From Streptomyces djakartensis (GTDB lineage: Bacteria; Actinomycetota; Actinomycetes; Streptomycetales; Streptomycetaceae): a stretch of 64,000 nt of DNA. Location: positions 88,874 through 152,873 of the forward strand of contig NZ_BMWE01000016.1 in the NCBI RefSeq assembly GCF_014651075.1, read 5' to 3'. The position numbers and the translations under genes are program-made. Positions 52,317 to 60,670 of this stretch are shown in pieces. The first letter of the stretch is position 1; every line of letters starts with the position of its first letter. The notes under the pieces are model-generated. The model made no database searches. It was not told the DNA's origin and saw only the letters and a list, made by a program, of their open reading frames with translations.

Positions 52317-53414
52317 TCAGGCCGCCGGGGCCTTCGTCGTGCACGTGACGGTCGCCGCCGGGGCGCCCGCCGCCCCCGGGGCCGTGGCGACGAAGCCGAA
52401 CGAGGCGCTCGCGCCCGGGGCCAGCGCCCCGTTCCACGCCGCGTTGGTGACGGTGGCCGTGCCGTCGGCCGCCGTGGTGAGGGCGCCGTTCCAGACCTGG
52501 GTGAGGCGTGCGCCGTTCGCCGGTACGACGGTCGCGGCCCAGCTCGAGGCAGCGGAGCCGGACGTGTTCGTCACCGTCACCTCGCCCTGGTACCCGCCCT
52601 GCCAGGTGGAGACGGCACGGAAGCTCGCGGTGCAGGCCGCGGGCTCCCCGGGGCCACCGGGGTCCTGCGGGACTCCCGCGTCGAGGGCCGCCGTCAGGGC
52701 CGGATACCAGCGTGCGGCGATCTTGTCGTCACCGGAGGCGTCGGGGTGCACCCCGTCGTAGGTGTCCGTCGCGGTGCTGAAGCCCGTCCACTGGTCGACC
52801 ACGGTGATGGGCGAGCGTTCGGTGCCGGTGGCCCGGGCCCAGCCGGGGATCCGGGCGTTGAGGTCCACGATCCGCTGCGCGCAGGCCGCGCAACCGCCCG
52901 GGTTCATCGGGATGAGCTGCGCGACGAGGATCCGCATGTCCGGGTTGGACGCCCGCATCTGCGTCACCAGCTTGGTGTACGCGGCGAGGATGCGGTCGGG
53001 GGCGATGCCGCTCCACACGTCGTTCGTGCCGAAGTGCATGACAACGATGTCCGGGCGGGTCGCGGCGAGCCTGCCCGGCAGCAGGTTCCGGTCGGCCGCG
53101 TTGGTCGCCAACTCGCCGCCGTGCCCCTCGTTGTCGCCGTCGTGCGCTTGTCCGCAGTCTTGCGCCGGGAGGGTGCCGACGAAGTCGATGTCCCGGTATC
53201 CGCCGTTCACGAGCCGGTTCCACAGCACCGCCCGCCAGCAGCCGGGCGAGCCCGTGATCGAGTCACCGAGCGGCATGACGCGGACGGGGTTCGCCGCGGT
53301 GGCAGCCGTGGCCACGGGTGCCAGCGTGAGACCGAGGGGGAGGAGCAGGGTGGCCAGGAGGCCGAGTACGGGGAGGATGCGTAAGCGTGGAGACGCGTGG
53401 CGGGTTCTGGGCAT
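52317..53414 (-). CDS. secreted SGNH/GDSL esterase with CBM2 module
   Basis: A 365-residue exported protein: signal peptide about 1-37, SGNH hydrolase about 42-248, CBM2 about 258-365. Block I GDSIT carries nucleophile Ser52, block III FGTND carries Asn131, and block V DGVHPD carries Asp220 and His223. Resembles CE3-type acetyl xylan/acetyl mannan esterases. The CBM2 module (ACTASFRAVSTWQGGYQGEVTVTNTSGSA) targets it to cellulose-containing material. ATG after AGGTAAGGA. Expressed from a promoter containing a perfect CebR-type box. Confidence 0.87.
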   Translation of the reverse strand: MPRTRHASPRLRILPVLGLLATLLLPLGLTLAPVATAATAANPVRVMPLGDSITGSPGCWRAVLWNRLVNGGYRDIDFVGTLPAQDCGQAHDGDNEGHGGELATNAADRNLLPGRLAATRPDIVVMHFGTNDVWSGIAPDRILAAYTKLVTQMRASNPDMRILVAQLIPMNPGGCAACAQRIVDLNARIPGWARATGTERSPITVVDQWTGFSTATDTYDGVHPDASGDDKIAARWYPALTAALDAGVPQDPGGPGEPAACTASFRAVSTWQGGYQGEVTVTNTSGSAASSWAATVVPANGARLTQVWNGALTTAADGTATVTNAAWNGALAPGASASFGFVATAPGAAGAPAATVTCTTKAPAA

Positions 53415-53438
53415 GGCCGTCCTTACCTGAGAGTGTGG

Positions 53439-53452
53439 TGGGAGCGCTCCCA
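53439..53452. promoter_or_regulatory. perfect CebR-type operator TGGGAGCGCTCCCA
   Basis: This exact 14-bp palindrome is the published binding site of CebR, the cellobiose/cellooligosaccharide repressor of Streptomyces. It lies 24 bp upstream of the SGNH-CBM2 start codon and would control both it and the mannanase gene behind it. Cello-oligosaccharides should therefore derepress this pair (established for CebR; inferred for this site). Confidence 0.88.
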
Positions 53453-53587
53453 GGCATCAAGCCACTGTTGTCATTGACGCGTCAAGAGGGAAGGCGCACC
53501 GGGCCTGGCCGGTGCCGAGGGCAGTCGAGCCGTGAGACAGGCCGGGGGCGCGGCTCGAACGAGCCGCACCCCCGGCGGCTGTGAACG

Positions 53588-54012
53588 TCAGGCCGCCACG
53601 CGCCCGCGCCGCACCGCGTCAGCAGCGGCCAGGCCGGCAGCATCACGATCACCGCGTACACCGTCACCGCGAACGGTGTGCTGACCGGTCCCGTCACACT
53701 GCCGTCGCTGATCTGCGTGCGCGCCGCAGCCGCTGCTCGGCGTTCGGGCCGAGGATCACGCCGATGACGGCGGGCGGCGTCGGTCAGGCCGTAGCGGCGC
53801 ACACCGAAGCGATCAGCCCGATGATCAGCAGGATCACCGGATCGATGACCTCACCGCCGACCGCGTACGCGCCGACCGCCGCGAAGAACAGGATCCCGGG
53901 CGTACAGATGCGACCGCGGAACGCGCAGCAGCTTCGCCCGCACCGGCGCCGGCGGCAGTGAGCGCGAGCAGCAGCACCATGCCGACGAACAGCGTGTGGG
54001 GAGGGTGATGTG
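53588..54012 (-). pseudogene. decayed C-terminal part of a tripartite tricarboxylate transporter permease (TctA)
   Basis: Reading the minus strand through successive frames recovers a TctA tail: LFVGMVLLLALTAAG, AKLLRVPRSHLY, PGILFFAAVGAYAVGGEVIDPVILLIIGLI, FGVRRYGL, AVIGVILGP, QISDGSVTGPVSTPFAVTVY and VRRGRVAA with a stop. At least five frameshifts separate the pieces. The first 350 residues and the TctB/TctC partners are absent. The neighbouring CitB-type response regulator is of the kind that normally controls such transporters. Confidence 0.75.
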
Positions 54013-54169
54013 GGCCACATGCCGCACCGGGCGCCGCGACGAGCTGTCTCGCTTGCGGAACCGACGGAGGTTTTGGTCTTTGCGGTCGCGGTGAGTCCCG
54101 TGCACCGGTCTTTCCCTCGCCGCAGGTGGGCGCCATGATGGGCGGCCCCGGCACGGAAGGAGCGGCACG

Positions 54170-54904
54170 ATGACGAGCGAGCCCGGCACGATCGACGTCC
54201 TCGTGGTCGACGACGACTTCATGGTGGCCAAGGTCCACCGTGCCTTCGTCGGGCGCGTCGAGCCGTTCCGCGTCGTCGGCGTCGCCGGCACCGGCGAAGA
54301 GGCCGCCGCCGCGGTCGACGCCCTGCACCCCGACCTGGTTCTCCTCGATCTCCACCTGCCGGACATCTTCGGCCTGGACGTCATCCCGCGGCTGCGCACC
54401 GCCGGACACGACTGCGACGTCATGGTGGTCAGCGCCGCCCGGGAGGCCGAGACCGTCCGCGGGGCCGTCCGGCACGGGGTGGTCGACTACCTCCTCAAAC
54501 CGTTCGACGCCGAGGAGCTGCGCACCCGGCTGGAGCGGTACGCCGACCGGCGGGGCCGGCTGCTCGGCACGGTGGTGCGCGACCAGGCCGACGTCGACCG
54601 GGTACTGGCCGGGGCGGCGGGGTCGGGCCCGGCCGCCCCCGCCCTGCCCAAGGGTATGAGCGTGGAGACCGCCGAGCTGGTCGAGCGGGCCCTGCGCGAG
54701 GCGGACGGCACCTTGTCGGCCACCGAGTGCGCCGCCCTGACCGGCGTCTCCCGCGTGAGCGCCCGCCGCTACCTGGAGTACTTCCAGACCGTCGGGCGCG
54801 CCGATGTGTCCCTGCGCTACGGAGTCACGGGCAGGCCCGAGCGCCGCTACCGCTTCCGTGACCTGCCCGGCCGGCTGCTCCCGAACGACCAGGCACGCGC
54901 CTGA
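54170..54904 (+). CDS. CitB/DcuR-type response regulator
   Basis: A 244-residue regulator. The receiver domain has IDVLVVDDDFMVAKVHRAF (acidic pocket), phosphoacceptor in LVLLDLHLPD, VSAARE (Ser/Thr) and LLKPF (Lys). A C-terminal helix-turn-helix (LSATECAALTGVSRVSARRYLEYFQTVGRADVSLRYGVTGRPERRYR) matches the DcuR/CitB/DctR class. These act with CitA/DcuS-type kinases that sense di- and tricarboxylates. No kinase gene is present and the adjacent TctA gene is dead, so it may be an orphan. Confidence 0.9.
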   Translation: MTSEPGTIDVLVVDDDFMVAKVHRAFVGRVEPFRVVGVAGTGEEAAAAVDALHPDLVLLDLHLPDIFGLDVIPRLRTAGHDCDVMVVSAAREAETVRGAVRHGVVDYLLKPFDAEELRTRLERYADRRGRLLGTVVRDQADVDRVLAGAAGSGPAAPALPKGMSVETAELVERALREADGTLSATECAALTGVSRVSARRYLEYFQTVGRADVSLRYGVTGRPERRYRFRDLPGRLLPNDQARA

Positions 54905-54923
54905 AGCCGCTCACTGCCCTCGG

Positions 54924-54945
54924 CGACCGCCCGGCCGGGCGGTCG
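54924..54945. terminator. 22-bp perfect palindrome between convergent genes
   Basis: CGACCGCCCGG and CCGGGCGGTCG are exact reverse complements with no gap, in the 126-bp space between the response regulator and the phosphatase gene. As RNA it gives a stable GC stem in both directions without a U-run, a form common for Streptomyces terminators. Confidence 0.6.
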
Positions 54946-55030
54946 ACGCCTGGCGGGGCATCCCCCTCGCCGCCGCAAAGAGCGGATCGGACGTGATCGA
55001 GGGCGCCTGGCCGGCATGCGGACGTCGCGG

Positions 55031-57490
55031 TCACGGGAGCTCCTGCTCGGCCCAGATGATCTTCCCCCCGGGCGTGTACCGGGCACCCCAGCGATGGGAG
55101 AGCCGGGCGACGAGGAGGAGCCCGCGGCCGCCTTCGTCGGTACTGCGGGCATGCCTCAGGCGCGGAGCCGTACTGCTGCCGTCGGCGACCTCGCAGGTCA
55201 GGCGGGCGTCACGGAGCAGTCGCAGGTGTACAGGGCCCGAGGCGTGGCGGATCGCGTTGGTGACGAGCTCGCTGACGATGAGCTCCGTCGTCATGGCCAG
55301 TTCCCGGCAGTCCCAGGTCTCCACCTGACGTGTCGCGGCGGCCCGGATGTCACCGACGGCGGCCGGGTCCAGCGGCACGTCCCAGGAGGCGACCTGCTCG
55401 GGGCCCAGGGCGTGGGCGCGGGCGAGCAGCAGGGCGACATCGTCGCGCTGCGGGGCGGGGACGAGCCGGCGCACCGCGCTCGCGCACAGCGTTTCCAAAT
55501 CGGAGCCGGGCGAGCAGAGCAGGTGTCCGAGACGGGACATGCCGAGCTCGATGTCGCGGTCGGTCCCCTCGACGAGGCCGTCGGTGTAGAGGCCGAAGAC
55601 GCTGTTCTCGGGGAGCTCGATCTCGGCGGCCTCGAACGCCATGCCGCCCAGTCCGAGCGGAGGACCGGCGGGAAGCTCCGGGAAGGAGACCTGCCCGTCC
55701 GGAGTGACGACGACCGGCGGTGGATGGCCGGCCCGGGCCAGCGTGCACCGCTGCGTCACCGGGTCGTAGACGGCGTACAGGCAGGTCGCTCCGAGGAACG
55801 CGGTGACGGTCTGGTCGGCCGTCTGGTCGGTGGCCGGTTCCTCGCTCAGCCGGAGCACCAGGTCGTCGAGGTGAGCCAGCAGCTCGTCGGGAGGCAGGTC
55901 CATGTCGGCGAGGGTCTGGACGGCGGTGCGCAGCCGGCCCATCGTCGCCGCCGCGGTGATGCCGTGGCCGACCACGTCACCGACGACCAGGCCCACCCGG
56001 GCGCCGGACAGCGGGATCACGTCGAACCAGTCGCCGCCGACCCCGTCCGACGCGTCCGCCGGCAGATAGTGGGAGGCCACCTCCAGCGCTGTTCCGCCCG
56101 TCAGGGCGTGGGGGAGCAGGCTGCGCTGCAGCGTGACCGCCGCGGTGTGCTCCCTCGTGTAACGGCGGGCGTTGTCGACGCACAGCGCCGCCCGTGCCAC
56201 CAGCTCCCGGGCCAGCAGCACGTCGTCCTGCTGGAACGAGGTGGGGTTCAGCGACCGGGCGAACGAGGCGAGACCGAGGACGGTGTTGCGCGCCCGCATC
56301 GGCACCGAGATGAGGGAGTGCAGGCCGAACTGGCGCATGCGCGCGGCCCTGGCCGGCTGCTCGGTGGTCCACAGGGGATCGCTCGGGTCGAGAACGGGTA
56401 TGAAGATCGGTTCGCCATCGACGAGCAGGTTCGCGTCGTGCGGTGGGGGGACGAAGTCGACCCTGTCCCCTATCTGTGCGACGGCCTCCGGGCAGCCCGG
56501 TCGTACGGAACTCATTCCGGCCCGGCGCATCACCGGCCGGGTCGGCGCCGGTCCGGCGTCGGGCAGCCAGGCCCCCTGACCCTCACCGCTCAGGACCGGC
56601 TCGAGAAGGTCGACGATGACGAAGTCGGCGAAGCGCGGAACAGCGAAGTCGGCGAGTTCCTGCGCCGTGCGCATCACGTCCAGCGTCCTGCCGATGCCGG
56701 TCCCGGCCTCGCTGACCAGCGACAGCAGCCGGCGGGCGGTCCAGCGCTCGGTGACGTCCGTGACCATGTAGCACAGCCCGGTGACGGAGTCGCCGGCATC
56801 CACCAGCGGGAAGAACGAGGTGGAGTAGGCGTGCTGACGGTGCGGGTCCGCCCAGCTCCATCCCACGTACTCGTAGTCGGTGACCGGCACACCGGTCGTG
56901 AGGACCTTGCGCATCACGCCCTCGAGGGTCTCCCCCTGCAGTCCCGGCAGCAGCTCGCTCAGCCGGCGCCCCAGCCGTTGCTCACGTGGCACACCGCCGA
57001 AACGCTCCAGGGTGTCGTTCAGCCAGACGTAGCGCAGATCCAGATCCATCACCGCCATGCCGACCGGAGAGCGGGTCAGGAAGCCGTCGAGGACGGACTC
57101 GCCCACGGTCCACTGCTGCCGCTCCTGTCGTGCCGAGATCAGAAAGCACTCGTCCTCGCCGACGTGAAAGGACCCGGACACACGCAGGCCGACCTCCACG
57201 GGGGCGCCGTCGCGCCATACGGCGACCCGGCCGCTCCAGCCCATTCCCGCGCGGCACCGTTCCGCGATACGGGCGACGCGCACCGGGTCCCCGGGCATCG
57301 CCAGCAGGTTCGCGGCGGGGCGCCCGACCACCTGCGCGCTGGCGCAGCCGAGAAGCGCTTCGGCGCCCCGCGTCCAGCCGATCACCGTGCCGTCCGCCGA
57401 CACCAGCGCGACCGCGTCGTCGGACGCGTCGAGGAGGTCACTCGGTCCTACGGGCGGAGGCGCGTCGAATTCGTCTCGCACAGGCGCCAT
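55031..57490 (-). CDS. PAS-PAS-GAF-SpoIIE phosphatase with C-terminal HATPase (anti-sigma type)
   Basis: An 819-residue cytosolic signalling protein. PAS domain about 15-115 (ALVSADGTVIGWTRGAEALLGC), second PAS about 128-250 (MAVMDLDLRYVWLNDTLERF), GAF about 265-420, SpoIIE/PP2C domain about 440-670 with GGDWFDVIPLSGARVGLVVGDVVGHG and YTDGLVEGTD, and a terminal HATPase_c about 685-815 (ELIVSELVTNAIRHA...DEGGRGLLLV). Such proteins dephosphorylate anti-anti-sigma factors, and their HATPase part can act as an RsbW-like kinase, so one protein may reverse its own action. Start at MAPVRDEF. The ligand sensed by PAS/GAF is unknown. Confidence 0.92.
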   Translation of the reverse strand: MAPVRDEFDAPPPVGPSDLLDASDDAVALVSADGTVIGWTRGAEALLGCASAQVVGRPAANLLAMPGDPVRVARIAERCRAGMGWSGRVAVWRDGAPVEVGLRVSGSFHVGEDECFLISARQERQQWTVGESVLDGFLTRSPVGMAVMDLDLRYVWLNDTLERFGGVPREQRLGRRLSELLPGLQGETLEGVMRKVLTTGVPVTDYEYVGWSWADPHRQHAYSTSFFPLVDAGDSVTGLCYMVTDVTERWTARRLLSLVSEAGTGIGRTLDVMRTAQELADFAVPRFADFVIVDLLEPVLSGEGQGAWLPDAGPAPTRPVMRRAGMSSVRPGCPEAVAQIGDRVDFVPPPHDANLLVDGEPIFIPVLDPSDPLWTTEQPARAARMRQFGLHSLISVPMRARNTVLGLASFARSLNPTSFQQDDVLLARELVARAALCVDNARRYTREHTAAVTLQRSLLPHALTGGTALEVASHYLPADASDGVGGDWFDVIPLSGARVGLVVGDVVGHGITAAATMGRLRTAVQTLADMDLPPDELLAHLDDLVLRLSEEPATDQTADQTVTAFLGATCLYAVYDPVTQRCTLARAGHPPPVVVTPDGQVSFPELPAGPPLGLGGMAFEAAEIELPENSVFGLYTDGLVEGTDRDIELGMSRLGHLLCSPGSDLETLCASAVRRLVPAPQRDDVALLLARAHALGPEQVASWDVPLDPAAVGDIRAAATRQVETWDCRELAMTTELIVSELVTNAIRHASGPVHLRLLRDARLTCEVADGSSTAPRLRHARSTDEGGRGLLLVARLSHRWGARYTPGGKIIWAEQELP

Positions 57491-57799
57491 GGGTCTCACC
57501 TCTACACGCAAGTATGTTCCCGCTCGGGCCCTGATGCGCATGCTCCCGGTGCAGCGCCCCGCGGGCCGGGGCCCTGGCCGCCGCACAGCCCTGGGTCGGC
57601 CCCGGCGGAGCGGCGGGCAACGGCGTTTCCATGGCGTCGGCAACCATCACAGACTTCTCCCGAGCTGGGGTGATGCTCGGGCAGACCCTGTGCAGGTCAC
57701 TGCAGGGGGGTTGTCCAGACATTCTCTCGCGCCTAGGGTCACCTTCCGAGTGCAAGCGCTTTCCAAGCGTGAGTCCGCCGGCCGTCCGAGGAGCGCCGC
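57491..57799. promoter_or_regulatory. 309-bp divergent region with LacI-type AAGCGCTT site
   Basis: Intergenic between the phosphatase (minus) and the Gfo/Idh gene (plus). The main signal is GCAAGCGCTTTCC around 57752-57764; the 8-bp palindrome AAGCGCTT (57754-57761) is the classical core of many actinobacterial LacI/GalR operators. It lies 39 bp before the Gfo/Idh start and is followed by a partial repeat CAAGCG. No other clear element or gene was seen; the regulator itself is not in the window. Confidence 0.55.
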
Positions 57800-58924
57800 A
57801 TGTCCGTGACCCCAGGGTCTCCCACCCGCCGCCGCGTGGCCGTCGTCGGTACCGGAGCCATCGTCAGCGGGAGCCACCTGCCCGCGCTGCGGGCCCATCG
57901 CGACCGGGTGGAGCTGGTGGCCGCCGTCGACGTGGACCAGGAGCGGCTCGACGCGTTCCGTGAGCTGGCCGGCGAACAGGTCGCCGGGTACACGTCGGTG
58001 GACGCGATGCTGGACGCCGTGTGCCCCGACCTGGTCCTCATCGGGACGCCGCCCTCCCTGCACCGGGACCAGACGGTGGCCGCGCTCAAGGCGGGTGCCT
58101 GGGTGCTGTGCGAGAAGCCGCTCACCCTGTCGCTCGCCGAGTACGACGAGATCGCCGCCGCCGAGGAGGCCTCCGGCGCCTACGCCTCGGTCGTCTTCCA
58201 GCACCGCTACGGCTCCGGCGCCGTGCACGCCCGGGAGCTGATCACCAGCGGTGAGCTGGGCGCCCCGCTGGTCGCGCACTGCCAGACCACCTGGCACCGG
58301 GACGCCGCGTACTACGCGGTGCCGTGGCGCGGCAAGTGGGCCACCGAGGGCGGCGGGCCCACCATGGGCCACGGCATCCACCAGTACGATCTGCTGCTGC
58401 ACCTGCTCGGAGAGTGGGAGGAGATCCGGGCCATGGCCGCCCGGCTCGTCCACGACACCGAGAGCGAGGACGTCTCCACCGCGCTCGTCCGCTTCACCAG
58501 CGGCGCGCTCGCCACCGTGGTCAACAGCGTGCTGTCGCCCGACGAGGTGAGCCGCATCCGCGTCGACTGCTCGGACGCCACCGTGGAACTCACCCACCTG
58601 TACGGCCACACCAACGACAGCTGGGTCTACACCCCGGCCCCGCACGTGGCGGCCGACCGTGCCACCGCCTGGCGCACCCCGGCCGGCGACGTGCCCAGCT
58701 CGCACACCGCCCAGCTGGGAGCGCTCCTCGACGCCTACGACACCGGTGCCCGGCCGCCGGGCAGCGGCCAGGACGCCCGCGCCACCCTCGAGTTCGCCGC
58801 CGCCCTCTACAAGGCGGCGTTCACCGGCCGCTCCGTGCGGGCGGGAGAGATCGGCCCCGGTGACCCCTTCTACGAGGCCATGCACGGCGAGTACCCCGAC
58901 TGGGCCCCCAAGGAGCGCGCATGA
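57800..58924 (+). CDS. Gfo/Idh/MocA family sugar oxidoreductase
   Basis: A 374-residue enzyme. N-terminal Rossmann fold VAVVGTGAIVSGSHLPAL, LIGTPPSLHRDQTVAALKAG, catalytic lysine in CEKPLTL, then the C-terminal sheet domain with GGGPTMGHGIHQYDLLLHLLG (active-site His region). It overlaps the next gene by 4 bp (ATGA), beginning an apparently coupled series through the ABC importer genes. Expected reaction: NAD(P)-dependent oxidation of a sugar or glycoside hydroxyl. Substrate unknown. Start ATG follows GAGGAGC. Confidence 0.9.
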   Translation: MSVTPGSPTRRRVAVVGTGAIVSGSHLPALRAHRDRVELVAAVDVDQERLDAFRELAGEQVAGYTSVDAMLDAVCPDLVLIGTPPSLHRDQTVAALKAGAWVLCEKPLTLSLAEYDEIAAAEEASGAYASVVFQHRYGSGAVHARELITSGELGAPLVAHCQTTWHRDAAYYAVPWRGKWATEGGGPTMGHGIHQYDLLLHLLGEWEEIRAMAARLVHDTESEDVSTALVRFTSGALATVVNSVLSPDEVSRIRVDCSDATVELTHLYGHTNDSWVYTPAPHVAADRATAWRTPAGDVPSSHTAQLGALLDAYDTGARPPGSGQDARATLEFAAALYKAAFTGRSVRAGEIGPGDPFYEAMHGEYPDWAPKERA

Positions 58925-59847
58925 GCATCCGCGTCACGCACACGCACGGCGAGGACATCGCCGTCACGGCGGCGAACGGCACGGAGATCCTCCGCTACGT
59001 CTACCGTCCGGACCCGGATCCGTTCGAGTCCCGCAAGCCGTACGCCCACCCGGTGCGCACCCTGTCCGGCCGCACCGTCACCGGCTACCGGCCGAACGAC
59101 CACCGCTGGCACAAGGGCCTGCAGATGACCGCGAGCCATCTGTCCGGCCAGAACTTCTGGGGCGGCAACTGCTACGTCCACGGCCGGGGTTATCTGCCCC
59201 TGCCCGAGCGTGTCGGCTCGATGCGGCACGACGGCTTCCCGGACCTCACGGTCGAGGACGGCCGCCTCGCCCTCACCGAGAACCTCACCTGGGTCGAGAA
59301 CGGCGGCGGGGAATGGGCCCGCGAGGTACGCGGGCTGACCGTCCACTCGGTCGACGAGCAGGCCGGTGCCTGGGCCCTGGACTGGTCGATCCGCCTCACC
59401 AACGTCCGTTCCGAGCCGCTCGCCTTCGGCTCCCCGACCACCGCGGGCCGTGACATGGCCGGCTACACCGGACTGCAGTGGCGCGGCCCGCGCGACTTCA
59501 CCGGCGGCACCGTCTTCGCCCCGGACACCGACGCCGACGCGGGCAAGCTGATGGGCACCCAGGGCCCCTGGCTCGCCTTCAGCACCGAGCACGACGACGT
59601 CGACGCCCACTCCACGCTCGTCTTCGCGCACGCGCCCGAGAACCTCGACGAGACGTCCGCGATCCACGAATCGCACTGGTTCGTCCGCTCCGAACCCTTC
59701 CCGACGGTCGCGTTCTCCTGGGCGTTCTTCGAGGAGTTCGAGCTGCCCCCGGGAGAGTCCTTCGCCTACCGCTACCGGCTGGTGATCGCCGACGGCGCCT
59801 GGGACCGCGACCGGGTCGGCACGTACCTTCAGGGCCTGCCGTGGTGA
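58921..59847 (+). CDS. PmoA-like protein (DUF6807)
   Basis: A 308-residue beta-rich protein. Segments YAHPVRTLSGRTVTGYRPNDHRWHKGLQMTASHLSGQNFWGGN and HESHWFVRSEPFPTVAFSWAFFEEFELPPGESFAYRYRLVIADG are typical of the family named after the methane oxygenase PmoA although unrelated to that enzyme. Such proteins are repeatedly found beside Gfo/Idh oxidoreductases in sugar loci, with galactose-mutarotase-like fold and possible lyase or hydrolase roles on oxidised sugars; none is proven to me. Overlaps both neighbours by 4 bp. Confidence 0.8.
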   Translation: MSIRVTHTHGEDIAVTAANGTEILRYVYRPDPDPFESRKPYAHPVRTLSGRTVTGYRPNDHRWHKGLQMTASHLSGQNFWGGNCYVHGRGYLPLPERVGSMRHDGFPDLTVEDGRLALTENLTWVENGGGEWAREVRGLTVHSVDEQAGAWALDWSIRLTNVRSEPLAFGSPTTAGRDMAGYTGLQWRGPRDFTGGTVFAPDTDADAGKLMGTQGPWLAFSTEHDDVDAHSTLVFAHAPENLDETSAIHESHWFVRSEPFPTVAFSWAFFEEFELPPGESFAYRYRLVIADGAWDRDRVGTYLQGLPW

Positions 59848-60602
59848 CCGGCCCGAAGCCCGCCCTGCCGCACCCGCTGCCCGGCGCCGTCGGCCTGTCG
59901 CACCTGAGCGCCTACGACTGGGAGGCCGCCGACGGCGTCTGCGGCGGCAGCCCGCACCTGCACCTGGTGTGCACGGAGGCGTACGTCGTCACCGGCGGCC
60001 GGGGCGCCGTCCAGACGCTCAGCCCCGACGGCTACCGGGACATTCCCCTGGAGCCCGGCTCCATCGCCTGGTTCACCCCCGGGACCGTGCACCGCATGGT
60101 GCAGGGCGGCGATCTGCGTATCACCGTGCTGATGCAGAACAGCGGTCTGCCGGAGGCCGGGGACGCGGTCTTCACCTTCCCGCCCGAGGTCCTGGCCGAC
60201 CCAGAGAAGTACGCGGCCGCCGCGGCCCTCCCGCCCGGCACCGGCCCGGACACGGCCGCGGCCGCCCGGCGCCGCAGAGACCTCGCCGTCGAGGGCTACC
60301 TCATCCTGCGCGAGGCGCTGGCCGACTCAGACAACGGCCCCTACCGGGAGTTCCAGCGCGCCGCCGCGCGGATCGTGCGGGACAAGGTGCCCACCTGGCG
60401 CGCCCTGTGGCGGGCGGGTGCCGTGGCCGCCGCCGAACGCACCGGCGCCCAGCTCGACGCCCTGGCCGCCGGCGAGCCCGCCTACCTCGACGAGGCCACG
60501 GCGTACGAGGCGACGCCCACCCGGCGCGGCGGCTTCGGCATGTGTGGCCGCCGGGACGAGTACGCGCTGCCCGGGACCACACTGCCGTACCGGGGGGAGT
60601 AA
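59844..60602 (+). CDS. cupin-fold protein of the sugar cluster
   Basis: A 252-residue protein with an N-terminal cupin: HLHLVCTEAYVVTGGRGAVQTL, PLEPGSIAWFTPGTVHRMVQGGDLRITVLMQNSGLPE includes the cupin glycine turns and possible metal-binding His/Glu (HLH, E, H). The C-terminal half is helical (AVEGYLILREALADSDNGPYREFQRAAARIV). The GTG start overlaps the previous stop (GTGA). It could be a sugar isomerase/epimerase or a sensing protein; the sequence does not decide. Encoded within the coupled cluster between PmoA-like and ABC genes. Confidence 0.72.
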   Translation: MTGPKPALPHPLPGAVGLSHLSAYDWEAADGVCGGSPHLHLVCTEAYVVTGGRGAVQTLSPDGYRDIPLEPGSIAWFTPGTVHRMVQGGDLRITVLMQNSGLPEAGDAVFTFPPEVLADPEKYAAAAALPPGTGPDTAAAARRRRDLAVEGYLILREALADSDNGPYREFQRAAARIVRDKVPTWRALWRAGAVAAAERTGAQLDALAAGEPAYLDEATAYEATPTRRGGFGMCGRRDEYALPGTTLPYRGE

Positions 60603-60670
60603 CCGCAGGGGGCCCGAGAGGGATCTGAGGGGGGCTCAACCGATACTCCCAGGAGAGGAGTGACCTCGGC

